A stretch of DNA of 33,715 bases, from positions 1 through 33,715 of the forward strand of contig DHFQ01000012.1 of the NCBI GenBank assembly GCA_002402325.1. Direction: 5' to 3'. Positions 8,605 to 16,822 of this stretch are shown in pieces. The position numbers and the translations under genes were made by a program. How positions within the stretch are numbered: the stretch's first letter is position 1; each line of letters begins with the position of its first letter. Below the pieces are notes generated by a model. The model did not search any database, had not been told where the DNA came from, and saw only the letters and a list, made by a program, of their open reading frames with translations. The DNA is from Candidatus Aminicenantes bacterium UBA4820. Lineage in GTDB: Bacteria; Acidobacteriota; UBA4820.

Positions 8605-11037
8605 TTGTCAAAGTTGCAAACTTTCCATTATTGGTTTATCCTAAAGTTGATGAAGGAAAGAGTTGTTTTCCTAATTTCGTTAATCATTGGTCTTCTTTGC
8701 TTATTAACCTATATTATCAATGTAAATCCACAATTTGTTCAACTTCTTAATTTACAGCAGTTTGACAGGGAAGAGTTAAGGAAGAGGGTTAATGAACTAT
8801 CAAGCCCCTTCCTCGACAAAAAGAAAGAATATAAAAAAATAGAATCAGTTTATACTTCAAGTGAGACCGCAAAAATCCTTGAAAGAATTTTTGAATTAAA
8901 AGCAGAATTAAAATTTGCTAATGATAAGATACCCAATACTTTTTTGGAGACAGAATTTTTTGAACCTGAATCATCAACTAAAATTGAGAATGTCGACCCT
9001 TATTTGAAAATAGCAGTAGATATAAATTCAGATGTTTCATATCTTGAAATAAAAAGCAAAAATGACCTTAAATCGCAAAATAGAAAAATCTTTGAGATAG
9101 GAGAGATAATCGGGCTAAATTTCAATAAAATGAGCAGGATGGAACCATCAAAAGTTGATACCTTTGAGTTATCTCAAAGATCAAAAGAAAGTACTATTCT
9201 TGCGGAGGGTAAGGGGAATGAAATAATCTTTTATGAAAATATTGAGGGAGTTCCTCTAACATCTTATGCTCATAAATGGACGATTGCTGAGGAGGGAATA
9301 AAATATGAGAGGGTGTTGGCGTTAAAGAAACAACTCAAGCCTAAGGATTCTTCACAGTTTGAAGCCCTCGTCTCATTCTTTTTCTGGTTCATCCTTGGAT
9401 TTTTTGCTTTTTTAACTTTAATATTCAAAATAAGAAGAGACGAACTCGATTACAACCTTCTTTTGTGGCTCGGGGTTTTAATAACTTTAATTTCCCTAAT
9501 TTCTTTTTCATATAGACTCCCCTTTAACTTCTTTTTAATCATCTTATTTTTGATCTTGTCAACTGTTATTGGTTTTTTCCTTTCTTTAATTTTTACAGTT
9601 GCAGAATCAAAAACAAGGGACAATTTTGATAGACACTTAAAAGTCTTTGATGCCATTGTTTCTATGAACATAAATGTAAAAGAGAATGGAAGGATGGTTT
9701 TAAGATCATTCTTTTTTGGAAATCTCTTCTTTATTGTGCCACTCGTTTATATTTTTATTGAGCAGTTGAAAGAGAAAAACAAAATTGTTATTTTTCCTCC
9801 TGATTGTGTTGATGTAAGTTCAACTTTTCCTCTCTCTTTTTTGTTTAACAATTTAGTTTCATCTTTGATTTTTCCCTATTTTTGCATAATTCTTTTTGGA
9901 ATCTTTGCCCCGTCTCTTCTTTCAAGAAAAAACAATTTTATCTCCCAATCAATCGTGTCTCTCTTTTTTGCTTCAGTTTCATCAATTACATCAGGCTACA
10001 AACCTTTTTATATTTCTTTTGCTATGTTCTTCTTTATCTCGTTTGTTTTACTCCAATTCTGGCAGAGAGAGGGATTTATTGGAACTTTTTTTGCAATGTT
10101 CTTTCCACTTGCAATTCAAAGAGGTCTGATACTTATTTTTGCTAAAGATGCTCAAATTGCAATAGAGGGAGCGTCTCTTCTTATTTTAATTATTCTATTT
10201 TTAATCTTTGCCTGTTATTGGTCAGTAAAAGGAAGGGAAATAAATAGAATAACTCCCTATGAACCCCTTTACTTAAAGAAAATAAAGGAAAAGGAGAGGT
10301 TTGAAAGGGAACTGGAAATTGCAAAGAGTCTTCAGCAAAGACTTCTTCCGAAAGATCCACCAACCCTTGAAAAAATTGAGATAGCCACTTTCTGCGAGCC
10401 TGCAAATGAGGTTGGCGGCGATTACTACGATTTTATTGATATAGGGGAAAGAAAAATTCTTTCTTTTTTGGGGGATGTTTCGGGAAAAGGCATAAAAGCA
10501 GCGTTTTATATGACACTCGCCAAAGGATTGCTTCACGGCTCATTTGGGCTTGTAAAAGATCACAAAGAACTTTTAAAACTTTTGAACCAGAGGTTTGGAA
10601 GTTTGTGCGAAGAGGGAATCTTTCTTACTTTAATAACTTTAACAATTGATAGGGATAGTTGCCAGATAATTGTAACTTCGGCAGGGCATAATCCTCCTCT
10701 TCTATGTAAAGGTGGAAAATCTGAATACCTTCCTGTGAAAGGGCTTGTAATCGGTCCTCTCCCGGAAGAGATGGTAATGAACAGTCTTTTAGAGTACCAG
10801 TTTAAATTGGAAAAGGATGATGTCCTTCTTCTCTACACCGACGGTGTAACGGAATCTTTTGACCATCAATTTGAAGAATATGGAACTACAAGGCTTGAAG
10901 AGGCAGTTTTAAATTGTTGTCATAAAAGTCCTCAAGAAATCATTGAGGAAATTAGAAAATCTGTCTTTAGGTTCACAGGAGGAGCTCCTTTAAGAGATGA
11001 TTTCACGATGGTTGTTCTCAAGGGAAGAGATGTCTGA
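8605..11037 (+). CDS. Membrane-anchored SpoIIE/RsbU-type PP2C serine phosphatase
   Basis: The C-terminal 240 residues are a complete PP2C/SpoIIE domain: a linker helix KSLQQRLLP, then EVGGDYYD (D606), GDVSGKG (D624), AGHNP (693-697), LLYTDGVTE (D746) and RDDFTMVV (D798, D799), so the metal-binding acidic residues are present. Such phosphatases dephosphorylate anti-anti-sigma proteins in partner-switching stress pathways. The N-terminus has one membrane helix (about 19-38), an extracytoplasmic segment of about 210 residues, then some 8 further helices from about 253 to 545, suggesting a receptor that controls the phosphatase. No STAS or anti-sigma kinase gene is nearby. The frame opens with TTG 8605 after GAGGG (8594-8598); ATG 8650 is an alternative with a weaker site but would still keep the first helix. 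Length up to 810 residues. Confidence 0.9.
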   Translation: MSKLQTFHYWFILKLMKERVVFLISLIIGLLCLLTYIINVNPQFVQLLNLQQFDREELRKRVNELSSPFLDKKKEYKKIESVYTSSETAKILERIFELKAELKFANDKIPNTFLETEFFEPESSTKIENVDPYLKIAVDINSDVSYLEIKSKNDLKSQNRKIFEIGEIIGLNFNKMSRMEPSKVDTFELSQRSKESTILAEGKGNEIIFYENIEGVPLTSYAHKWTIAEEGIKYERVLALKKQLKPKDSSQFEALVSFFFWFILGFFAFLTLIFKIRRDELDYNLLLWLGVLITLISLISFSYRLPFNFFLIILFLILSTVIGFFLSLIFTVAESKTRDNFDRHLKVFDAIVSMNINVKENGRMVLRSFFFGNLFFIVPLVYIFIEQLKEKNKIVIFPPDCVDVSSTFPLSFLFNNLVSSLIFPYFCIILFGIFAPSLLSRKNNFISQSIVSLFFASVSSITSGYKPFYISFAMFFFISFVLLQFWQREGFIGTFFAMFFPLAIQRGLILIFAKDAQIAIEGASLLILIILFLIFACYWSVKGREINRITPYEPLYLKKIKEKERFERELEIAKSLQQRLLPKDPPTLEKIEIATFCEPANEVGGDYYDFIDIGERKILSFLGDVSGKGIKAAFYMTLAKGLLHGSFGLVKDHKELLKLLNQRFGSLCEEGIFLTLITLTIDRDSCQIIVTSAGHNPPLLCKGGKSEYLPVKGLVIGPLPEEMVMNSLLEYQFKLEKDDVLLLYTDGVTESFDHQFEEYGTTRLEEAVLNCCHKSPQEIIEEIRKSVFRFTGGAPLRDDFTMVVLKGRDV

Positions 11038-12202
11038 AGATTTTGAATGGACAAAGTTTCTCAAAGGTAAATTAGAGATACTTCAACCAAAAAAGGGGGC
11101 AAGATTTTCAATAGATTCTGTCATTCTTTCTGGATTCTCCTTTGTCAGAGATGGAGAATCTGTGCTTGATTTAGGTTGTGGAACAGCAATAATTATGGCT
11201 TTGATAGATCAATTCTATCATCCACAAAAAATTGTCGGAGTTGAACTTCAAGAAAAACTTGCCTATTGCTCAAATGAAACAATGAAAAGATTACAAGGTT
11301 GCGATTGGGAAATAATTAACTGCGATTTGAAAGAGTATCAAAGTGAAAAAAAATTTGACATAGTTGTTTTTAATCCACCTTTTTTTGACCTTCGCTGTGG
11401 GCTTTTAAGCCCTGATGAAGAAAGAAGGTTGTCCCGTCAGGGGGAGGATACAACTCTTAAAGATTTTTTAAAGTGCGCCTTTAAAAATTTGAAAGAAGAG
11501 GGAAGGATTTGTTTTATTTTTCCAAAAGAAAAAGAGAAGGAGGCGATGAAGTCTCTTAAAGAAAATTACTTTCATCCTGCAATTTTAAGAAATGTAAGGG
11601 ATTGTGTAAGTTCAGATTTTCAAAGGATTTTAATTCTTGCAAGAAAAAAAGAGTCCTCTTTTGTTGAACTACCTCATTTGACTTTGAGAGACGAAAACAA
11701 AGATTATTCTAAAGAGATGAAAAAATTGTTGGGTGAAATTCCTTATTATGATGAACCCTCTTTCTTTTGTGATGCAATGGTTTTAAGACTTGCAAAATAT
11801 TTAAGATTTTTGGGGTTTGATACCGCATATTTAAAAGATGCCGATGATGATTGGCTTTTAAAGGAATGTGAAAAAAGCGGGAGAACTCTTTTGACCCTTG
11901 ACAGAGAGTTAATCAAAAGATTTAAAAAAAAGGGAGTGAAAGTTTTTGAACTTGACTCCTTTTCACCAGGAGAGCAGTTTAAAAAAGTTTTATCCCACTT
12001 TAAATTGAATGAAAGAGATAAAAAAAGATGCCTCAAATGTAATGCAGAAGTCTTTAAAATTGAAAAAGATAGGGTTCAAAAGTATGTTCCGCCATACACA
12101 TTTATAACTCAAAAAGATTTCTATATTTGTCCTTCGTGTTCTAAAATAACATGGGGAGGAACTCACCTTTCCCGATTCAGAAATGAAATTCTTAAAGGTT
12201 AA
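11030..12202 (+). CDS. TrmN6-like methyltransferase fused to Mut7-C RNase domain
   Basis: The N-terminal 225 residues resemble SAM-dependent N6-adenine methyltransferases of the tRNA1(Val)-A37 (TrmN6/YfiC) type: QPKKGARFSIDSVIL, SAM motif DLGCGTA (47-53), VGVELQ and the catalytic NPPF (115-118). Residues about 245-391 match Mut7-C, a PIN-like RNase domain with a zinc ribbon: FFCDAMVLRLAKYLRFLGFD (D248), LLTLDREL (D291), CLKC (334-337), CPSC (367-370) and the closing WGGTH. The reading frame is continuous, so this is one polypeptide. ATG 11030 follows AAGGGA and overlaps the stop of the phosphatase gene (ATGTCTGA), indicating coupling. By inference the protein acts on tRNA or another structured RNA, combining modification with cleavage or surveillance. 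An upstream ATG (10997) is less well placed. Confidence 0.85.
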   Translation: MSEDFEWTKFLKGKLEILQPKKGARFSIDSVILSGFSFVRDGESVLDLGCGTAIIMALIDQFYHPQKIVGVELQEKLAYCSNETMKRLQGCDWEIINCDLKEYQSEKKFDIVVFNPPFFDLRCGLLSPDEERRLSRQGEDTTLKDFLKCAFKNLKEEGRICFIFPKEKEKEAMKSLKENYFHPAILRNVRDCVSSDFQRILILARKKESSFVELPHLTLRDENKDYSKEMKKLLGEIPYYDEPSFFCDAMVLRLAKYLRFLGFDTAYLKDADDDWLLKECEKSGRTLLTLDRELIKRFKKKGVKVFELDSFSPGEQFKKVLSHFKLNERDKKRCLKCNAEVFKIEKDRVQKYVPPYTFITQKDFYICPSCSKITWGGTHLSRFRNEILKG

Positions 12203-12213
12203 AGGAGAAGATT

Positions 12214-12753
12214 ATGGATGAAAGAGAAAAATTAAAGGAACTTTTAAAAAAGAATTCGCTCAAATTTGGTGATTTTATTCTTGCTTCAGGAAAAAAAAGT
12301 AACTATTATTTTGATTCAAAACTGACAACCTTGACCGCAGAGGGTTCCTATCTTACCGGAAAATGCTTTTTTGAAATAATAAAGAAAAATAAAATAGATG
12401 CAGATTTAATCGGAGGAATGACTTTAGGCTCAGACCCGATTGTTACAAGTGTTGCCCTCATCTCAAAAATTGAGGGAATGCCAGTAGATGCTTTTATAGT
12501 AAGAAAAGAGCCAAAGGGACACGGAACCAACAACTTTATAGAAGGACTTGTAGAAAAAGGCAAAAGAGCGATAATTGTTGATGATGTTGTTACAACGGGT
12601 GGCTCAACTTTAAAGGCAATTGATAAGGCAAAAGATTCTGGACTGAATGTTGTAGCAGTTATAGCACTTCTTGATAGAGAAGAAGGAGGAGGCGAGGAGT
12701 TGTCAAAAGTGTATCCCTTCTTTAGCGTGATAAGAAAAAGCGAAATTATGTAG
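12214..12753 (+). CDS. pyrE: Orotate phosphoribosyltransferase
   Basis: PyrE transfers the phosphoribosyl group of PRPP to orotate, giving OMP in de novo pyrimidine synthesis. The 179-residue protein has the PRPP-binding signature IIVDDVVTTGGST (about 120-132), the GGMTLGSDPIVT stretch near residue 70 and the flexible-loop sequence VRKEPKGHGT, all typical of the compact OPRT form. AAAGGAG precedes the ATG closely, and the gene follows the methyltransferase fusion after 11 nt, so it is probably in the same transcript. No other pyrimidine genes are in the window. Confidence 0.95.
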   Translation: MDEREKLKELLKKNSLKFGDFILASGKKSNYYFDSKLTTLTAEGSYLTGKCFFEIIKKNKIDADLIGGMTLGSDPIVTSVALISKIEGMPVDAFIVRKEPKGHGTNNFIEGLVEKGKRAIIVDDVVTTGGSTLKAIDKAKDSGLNVVAVIALLDREEGGGEELSKVYPFFSVIRKSEIM

Positions 12754-12772
12754 TTTTCAAGGGGGAGGATTT

Positions 12773-14221
12773 ATGAAGGAAATTTTCAGGACAAAACCCA
12801 TTTCAGAACTTCTCAAAACCACCGAATCAAAAGAGGGGGGGTTGAGAAAAACTCTCTCGGCATGGGACCTTGTTGCATTTGGCATTGGTTGCATCATTGG
12901 AGTGGGAATATTTGTCCTTCCGGGGCAGGAGGCGGCGATTCACGCTGGTCCTGCAATAACACTTTCTTTTGCACTTGCAGGAATTGCCTGCGCCTGTTCG
13001 GCTTTATGCTATGCTGAACTTGCCTCAATGATTCCAGTTTCCGGTAGCGCTTACACTTATGGATATGCTACTCTCGGTGAAATTTTTGCATGGATTATAG
13101 GGTGGGACCTCGTCCTTGAATACATAGTTGGGGCAAGCCTTGTCTCAATTGGGTGGTCAGGCTATTTTGTAAATGTTATAAACAAAACTCTTGAACCTTT
13201 TGGTTATTCAATCCCAAGGATTATTTGTGCTCCACCGATTATGGATAAGAATCCGGGTTTAATAAATCTGCCAGCGGTTTTGATAGTAACGTTAATAGCG
13301 GTTCTTCTGGTAAGAGGAATTAAAGAGAGTTCAAATGTTAACAAGGTTGTTGTTGCAATAAAGATTCTTGTAATAGTGATATTCATTGCAATTGCTGTCT
13401 GGCACATAAATCCAGCAAACTGGACTCCATTTATGCCCTTTGGCTTTAAAGGTGTTATGACGGCAGCCGCAATCGTTTTCCTCGCATTTATAGGATTTGA
13501 TGCAGTCTCAACCGCAGCCGAAGAGGCAGTTAACCCACAAAAAGATATTCCTATTGGGATACTTGGTTCGCTTTTTATAGCAACGGTTCTTTATATTTCC
13601 GTAGCAGCAATTATGACAGGAGTTGTCCCCTACTACCAATTTGAAAACATCGCAGAACCAATAGCACTTGTTTTAAATGTTATAAATAAACCATTTGCCT
13701 CTGTTCTTATAAGTATCGGAGCAATAGCAGGTATGACAAGCGTCATTCTTGTTTTAATGATGGGTCAGCCAAGAATTTTATTTGCTATGTCGAGAGATGG
13801 ATTGCTTCCTGAAGTTATGAGGAAGGTTCATAAAAAGTTTAAAACACCATATATTACAACAATTGCTACCGCTGTAATCGTTGGTTTAGCCTCAGGATTT
13901 CTTCCTATAAACATTGTCGCTGAACTTTGTTCAATAGGAACGCTCGCTGCGTTTGCGATTGTTTCTGGTGGAGTTTTTGTTTTAAGAATAAGAAAACCGG
14001 AACTTCCAAGACCTTTCAGAGTCCCGTGGTATATGCTAATTTCAGGGGCAGGATTTCTTTCATGCATAACATTAATGTTATCTTTACCTCTTGTAACATG
14101 GATAAGATTTTTAGCTTGGCTTTTGATTGGTTTTGTTATCTATTTTACTTATGGAAGATTTAACGCAAGAAAAATATCAGAAAAAAAAGTAGATGGTTTA
14201 ACTGAAGAGCATAAAATTTAA
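12773..14221 (+). CDS. APC-family amino-acid permease (YfnA/CAT-like)
   Basis: This 482-residue integral membrane protein belongs to the amino acid-polyamine-organocation superfamily. The first helix motif GIGCIIGVGIFVLPG, then AGPAITLSFALAGIACACSALCYAELASMIP and GSAYTYGYATLGE, are the hallmarks of the bacterial YfnA/cationic-amino-acid-transporter group. About 12 membrane helices can be seen, and the C-terminal part has RPFRVPWY before the last helices. It probably imports an amino acid by proton symport; the substrate cannot be read from sequence. GGGGGAGG precedes the ATG, 19 nt after pyrE. Its stop codon overlaps the stop of the convergent minus-strand gene. Confidence 0.92.
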   Translation: MKEIFRTKPISELLKTTESKEGGLRKTLSAWDLVAFGIGCIIGVGIFVLPGQEAAIHAGPAITLSFALAGIACACSALCYAELASMIPVSGSAYTYGYATLGEIFAWIIGWDLVLEYIVGASLVSIGWSGYFVNVINKTLEPFGYSIPRIICAPPIMDKNPGLINLPAVLIVTLIAVLLVRGIKESSNVNKVVVAIKILVIVIFIAIAVWHINPANWTPFMPFGFKGVMTAAAIVFLAFIGFDAVSTAAEEAVNPQKDIPIGILGSLFIATVLYISVAAIMTGVVPYYQFENIAEPIALVLNVINKPFASVLISIGAIAGMTSVILVLMMGQPRILFAMSRDGLLPEVMRKVHKKFKTPYITTIATAVIVGLASGFLPINIVAELCSIGTLAAFAIVSGGVFVLRIRKPELPRPFRVPWYMLISGAGFLSCITLMLSLPLVTWIRFLAWLLIGFVIYFTYGRFNARKISEKKVDGLTEEHKI

Positions 14222-14955
14222 AATCTTTTTCCGTCTATGTAGAGTGCGGTTATTAGCCCTTTTCCTTTTTTGTTTAAGGATATTTCAACCAGGATTTCCT
14301 TTGAACGAGGTGCTGCTTCAATAATTCTACCTTTTCCTTCTTCAACAAAGTAACTTTCAACACCGTATTCTACATTAACACTCTTATATTTTGTCTCAAT
14401 GATCTCTTCAACAACGCTAGAAAAAGTTATTACTTCTTCCCCATAACATTTTTGTGGGTACTCAGTTGACGCCTTAAAATAGTTTATTACATTGTCCTGC
14501 TTATCAATGCAAAAAATAATGCTATCACCATTTTTTATTCCATAAAACCAATTTGGTTTAAGACTTTTGACTTCACCTTTTTCATCTTTCACCTTTACAT
14601 CCCATCTTGATTGAGTCATAGTATCGCTTGTTTCACCCGTCATAAAAATACCCTGTTCGGGTTTTTTTGAAGAAACGGATACGGCATCGTAATAACCTTT
14701 TTCATTTTGCTTCAATGTAACAAAGATTTTTTGCTTTCTTTTGAAATCCTCCTTACAATTGAGCGAATCAAGATCAAGGGAAGAAATCTCATAATTGAGC
14801 CTTGCGTAATCTCCTCTAAAAATGTCTCTTGGGTCAACTGGAATGCACTTCAACTTTACTTTGGTTCCATTTGAAATCCAAACTTCCCTCATTCCAATCA
14901 TTCCAAATAGAAGAAGAGTCTGAAGAAGAATTATAAAAATAAACTTTATCCTCAT
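14218..14955 (-). CDS. GDYXXLXY-domain protein
   Basis: The 245-residue protein has an N-terminal membrane helix or signal anchor (FIFIILLQTLLLFGMIG) and then the signature GDYARLNY (48-55), preceded by PVDPRDIFR, which defines the GDYXXLXY family. A second GDY-like segment (VNVEYGVESYFVEEGKG) near residue 200 fits the family's internal repeat. Biochemical function is unknown. Its ATG overlaps the stop of the upstream DUF2157 gene (ATGA). These two families are commonly neighbours, so they probably form a membrane pair. Confidence 0.85.
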   Translation of the reverse strand: MRIKFIFIILLQTLLLFGMIGMREVWISNGTKVKLKCIPVDPRDIFRGDYARLNYEISSLDLDSLNCKEDFKRKQKIFVTLKQNEKGYYDAVSVSSKKPEQGIFMTGETSDTMTQSRWDVKVKDEKGEVKSLKPNWFYGIKNGDSIIFCIDKQDNVINYFKASTEYPQKCYGEEVITFSSVVEEIIETKYKSVNVEYGVESYFVEEGKGRIIEAAPRSKEILVEISLNKKGKGLITALYIDGKRF

Positions 14956-16151
14956 AATTTGTCCTCACTCAGTTTAAAAGAGGAGAGAACTTTCCTCCTC
15001 TTTTTCTCGAGGAAAACCCCACCAAAAAGCAGTAATAAGCCTCCGATGATAAAGAACATTGATCGTGGAAGCAATTTAAAAAAGAAATCAAAATATCTTG
15101 CGAAAATGTCAAGGACAAAAAATAGCAAACCAATGTTTATGTAGGCAGTGTCCCTTTTCTTGAATCCCAGAACGATGATTCCGATTATCATCAAAGCGAA
15201 AAAAATATTCGTTATAAAGATTACAAAATCTCCTTTTGAAATATTCGCTTCAATTACAAAAAAGATACCAAAGACAAAAAGAAAAAGTAAAACTGTGCTT
15301 TCAATGAGAATAAATTTGTCCTTTTTTGAAAAAGATAAATTTAAAAAATAAAATATCAAAAAGATGATTGAAAAAAGAACAAAAAAAGGAGCCAAGGACG
15401 AAGTAAGTTCAAATTTTTCCTTTACGACTTCAAATGTAAAGATGTAACTCGCCCCGAAAGTAAGAGTAGAACCAAGAATGATATAGACTCTTGATAACCC
15501 CTCTGTAAATTTGAATTTGGAGTGAGATAACCCCACGATCAAGAAACAACACCCCAAAAGGAGATACATAGAAATGTAGACCAAAAAGAAGCGATAAGGG
15601 AAAACCCAGAAATGTAACTCCATAGGAAGCCAGATAATAAGGTCAATAAGCGACAGAAAAAGAATCGTCTTGAATCTAAGTAAATAAGCAAGAGGAAGAA
15701 CCCCCAGAGCCCACATTAGAGGACCATTTGGATAATGGACAGAGATGTTGTAAATTTGTGCAATCAAAAATATTCCTGCGCCAAAGATTATTGATCCCAA
15801 TAGAATTAGTGCTCCACCAACGCGAGGATAATTTTTTTTCTCATACCTAAAGTAATAACCCAGAGCATAACTTGAAAACAGAGAAATAAATATAATAGAA
15901 AGTTTTAATAATCTTGGTATTACTCCCCAATTTGATGCTATAAAGAGAATGACTCCAATTCCTACAAGAACGCTCCCCATAACCGAAATGACCGTTATCA
16001 ACTTTGAAGACCCAGCCTTTTCCTGAGCCTCTTCAAAAATTTTATACTTAGAAAGGATTTTCTCTTGTTGTTCTGATGAGATTATCTCTTCATCAACCCA
16101 GAGCTTTGATTCCTGTCTTAATTTCCTCAAAAAATCAGTTATCTCTGCCAC
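14952..16151 (-). CDS. DUF2157 multi-pass membrane protein
   Basis: The 399-residue protein has a soluble N-terminal helical part (about 1-55, with LWVDEEIISSEQQEKIL) and then roughly ten hydrophobic helices, starting at ISVMGSVLVGIGVILFIASNWG. The N-terminal pattern followed by GxGVILFIASNW is characteristic of DUF2157. No function is established for the family. Translation starts with GTG at 16151; no Shine-Dalgarno sequence is visible, and a strong -10 lies only six bases upstream, suggesting a leaderless message. It is the first gene of a two-gene unit with the GDYXXLXY gene. Confidence 0.85.
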   Translation of the reverse strand: MAEITDFLRKLRQESKLWVDEEIISSEQQEKILSKYKIFEEAQEKAGSSKLITVISVMGSVLVGIGVILFIASNWGVIPRLLKLSIIFISLFSSYALGYYFRYEKKNYPRVGGALILLGSIIFGAGIFLIAQIYNISVHYPNGPLMWALGVLPLAYLLRFKTILFLSLIDLIIWLPMELHFWVFPYRFFLVYISMYLLLGCCFLIVGLSHSKFKFTEGLSRVYIILGSTLTFGASYIFTFEVVKEKFELTSSLAPFFVLFSIIFLIFYFLNLSFSKKDKFILIESTVLLFLFVFGIFFVIEANISKGDFVIFITNIFFALMIIGIIVLGFKKRDTAYINIGLLFFVLDIFARYFDFFFKLLPRSMFFIIGGLLLLFGGVFLEKKRRKVLSSFKLSEDKL

Positions 16152-16157
16152 GAATAA

Positions 16158-16186
16158 AGTATATCACACTCTGTATTACAAGTAAA
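16158..16186 (-). promoter_or_regulatory. Extended -10 promoter of the DUF2157 gene, probably leaderless
   Basis: On the minus strand TTTACT (complement of 16181-16186), a 17-nt spacer and TGA-TATACT (-10 complement of 16158-16163 with extended TG) end six bases before the GTG start codon. Transcription would begin at or next to the start codon. Confidence 0.6.
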
Positions 16187-16431
16187 AACAATTACATTCA
16201 AAAATTTGTCTTTTAAAAACAAATTAAGCCTCGTCACCCTCTTGATTTACAAAACGGAAGAGCACTTCCTATCCTTTTGAAACCTTTGATTTTAGTTTTT
16301 CTCCTCTAATAGTTTTTGTTTGCTCCATACCATTCTATTTCAAATAAGGGCGTGGGAGAAGAGGATTTACATCCTCGCCTGTGGAAGAAAAATCCGCGAA
16401 AAGAATCCTTTTGAGAAAAAGAAAGTATAAA

Positions 16432-16592
16432 ATGGAAGGTATCAAACGCAATTGGGAAATTGGAGAGGCTATTTCATCCGCAAAAAAACAGTGAATGTTC
16501 TTGAAAAGTTTGGAAAGGAGATAAAGGCAAGGCTTCCCGCTGGTGCTATTGATGGATTAAAATCTTACCTTGCCTTTTCAACTCAATCATAG
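16432..16592 (+). pseudogene. Frameshifted gene remnant, possibly DUF1016/YhcG-like
   Basis: Frame one from ATG 16432 reads ...RNWEIGEAISSAKKQ and stops at 16494. A second frame read through the A7 run at 16482-16488 continues KKTVNVLEKFGKEIKARLP and stops at 16592. Joined, they resemble the N-terminal YWEIG...VLExLSKDL-RFP pattern of DUF1016 nuclease-like proteins. The match is short and made by eye, so the family call is weak; that it is a decayed coding fragment is somewhat more likely. Confidence 0.3.
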
Positions 16593-16681
16593 GGAAAGGA
16601 GTAGAAGACTCTCTTGATTTGTAATTCATTTTTTTTAAAGGAGTAATTTTTACTTTGTAATGACACTTGACAAAATAAAAT

Positions 16682-16711
16682 TTGACAGGTCTTGAATCTT
16701 GAATTTATTAA
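16682..16711 (+). promoter_or_regulatory. Possible promoter of a small RNA
   Basis: TTGACA (16682-16687), an 18-nt spacer and TATTAA (16706-16711) form a moderate promoter. It lies just before a REP-like hairpin and an intrinsic terminator on the same strand. A second TTGACA lies 15 bases upstream without a matching -10. Confidence 0.35.
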
Positions 16712-16716
16712 ACCAT

Positions 16717-16745
16717 CTCAGGCTAAAGACTTGCGGCTACGGGCG
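16717..16745 (+). repeat. REP-like repeat, degenerate copy
   Basis: CTCAGGCTAAAGACTTGCGGCTAC (in two parts: CTCAGGCTAAAG and ACTTGCGGCTAC) shares the AGGCT-AA/GA-AG-CT-GCGGCTAC core with the better-preserved copy at 18361-18383. Its palindrome is imperfect. Confidence 0.45.
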
Positions 16746-16803
16746 ATTCATTGGAAATAAGGAAACTCCTCCTTAATCCTCCCCTGAAATGGGAGGATTT
16801 TTT
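16718..16803 (+). ncRNA. Candidate small RNA with anti-SD-like CU-rich segment
   Basis: The interval between the putative promoter and the terminator would give an RNA of about 85 nt. It includes the REP-like segment, then an unpaired-looking stretch CTCCTCCTTA (16767-16776), which is complementary to Shine-Dalgarno sequences, and then the terminator stem. No known RNA family is recognised. It is a prediction from layout only. Confidence 0.25.
16775..16803 (+). terminator. Intrinsic terminator (plus strand)
   Basis: A perfect 9-bp stem AATCCTCCC (16775-16783) / GGGAGGATT (16791-16799) with a 7-nt loop is followed by T residues to 16803. It points to the plus strand, although no intact plus-strand gene lies upstream; it may end the candidate small RNA. 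Read from the minus strand it lacks a T run. Confidence 0.75.
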
Positions 16804-16822
16804 CTCCTGAAAGGAAAAGAGA

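Larger units (their letters stand above)
16187..16822. other. Long intergenic region with remnants and repeats
   Basis: This stretch has no intact gene of convincing quality. It holds a small hairpin (GAGGAT-TTAC-ATCCTC, 16361-16376), a frameshifted coding remnant (16432-16592), a tandem of two TTGACA boxes (16667-16672 and 16682-16687), a REP-like repeat (about 16717-16745) and a plus-strand intrinsic terminator (16775-16803). I see no obvious terminator for ruvB on the minus strand, as the hairpin lacks a T run in that direction. Confidence 0.6.

Noticed and set aside
10997..11029. Earlier ATG for the methyltransferase fusion
   Set aside because: It would increase overlap with the phosphatase gene and lacks the AAGGGA site found just before ATG 11030.
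14218..14221. Convergent genes overlapping at their stop codons as a sign of misannotation
   Set aside because: Both genes have clear family motifs and full length, so the 4-nt tail overlap is real.
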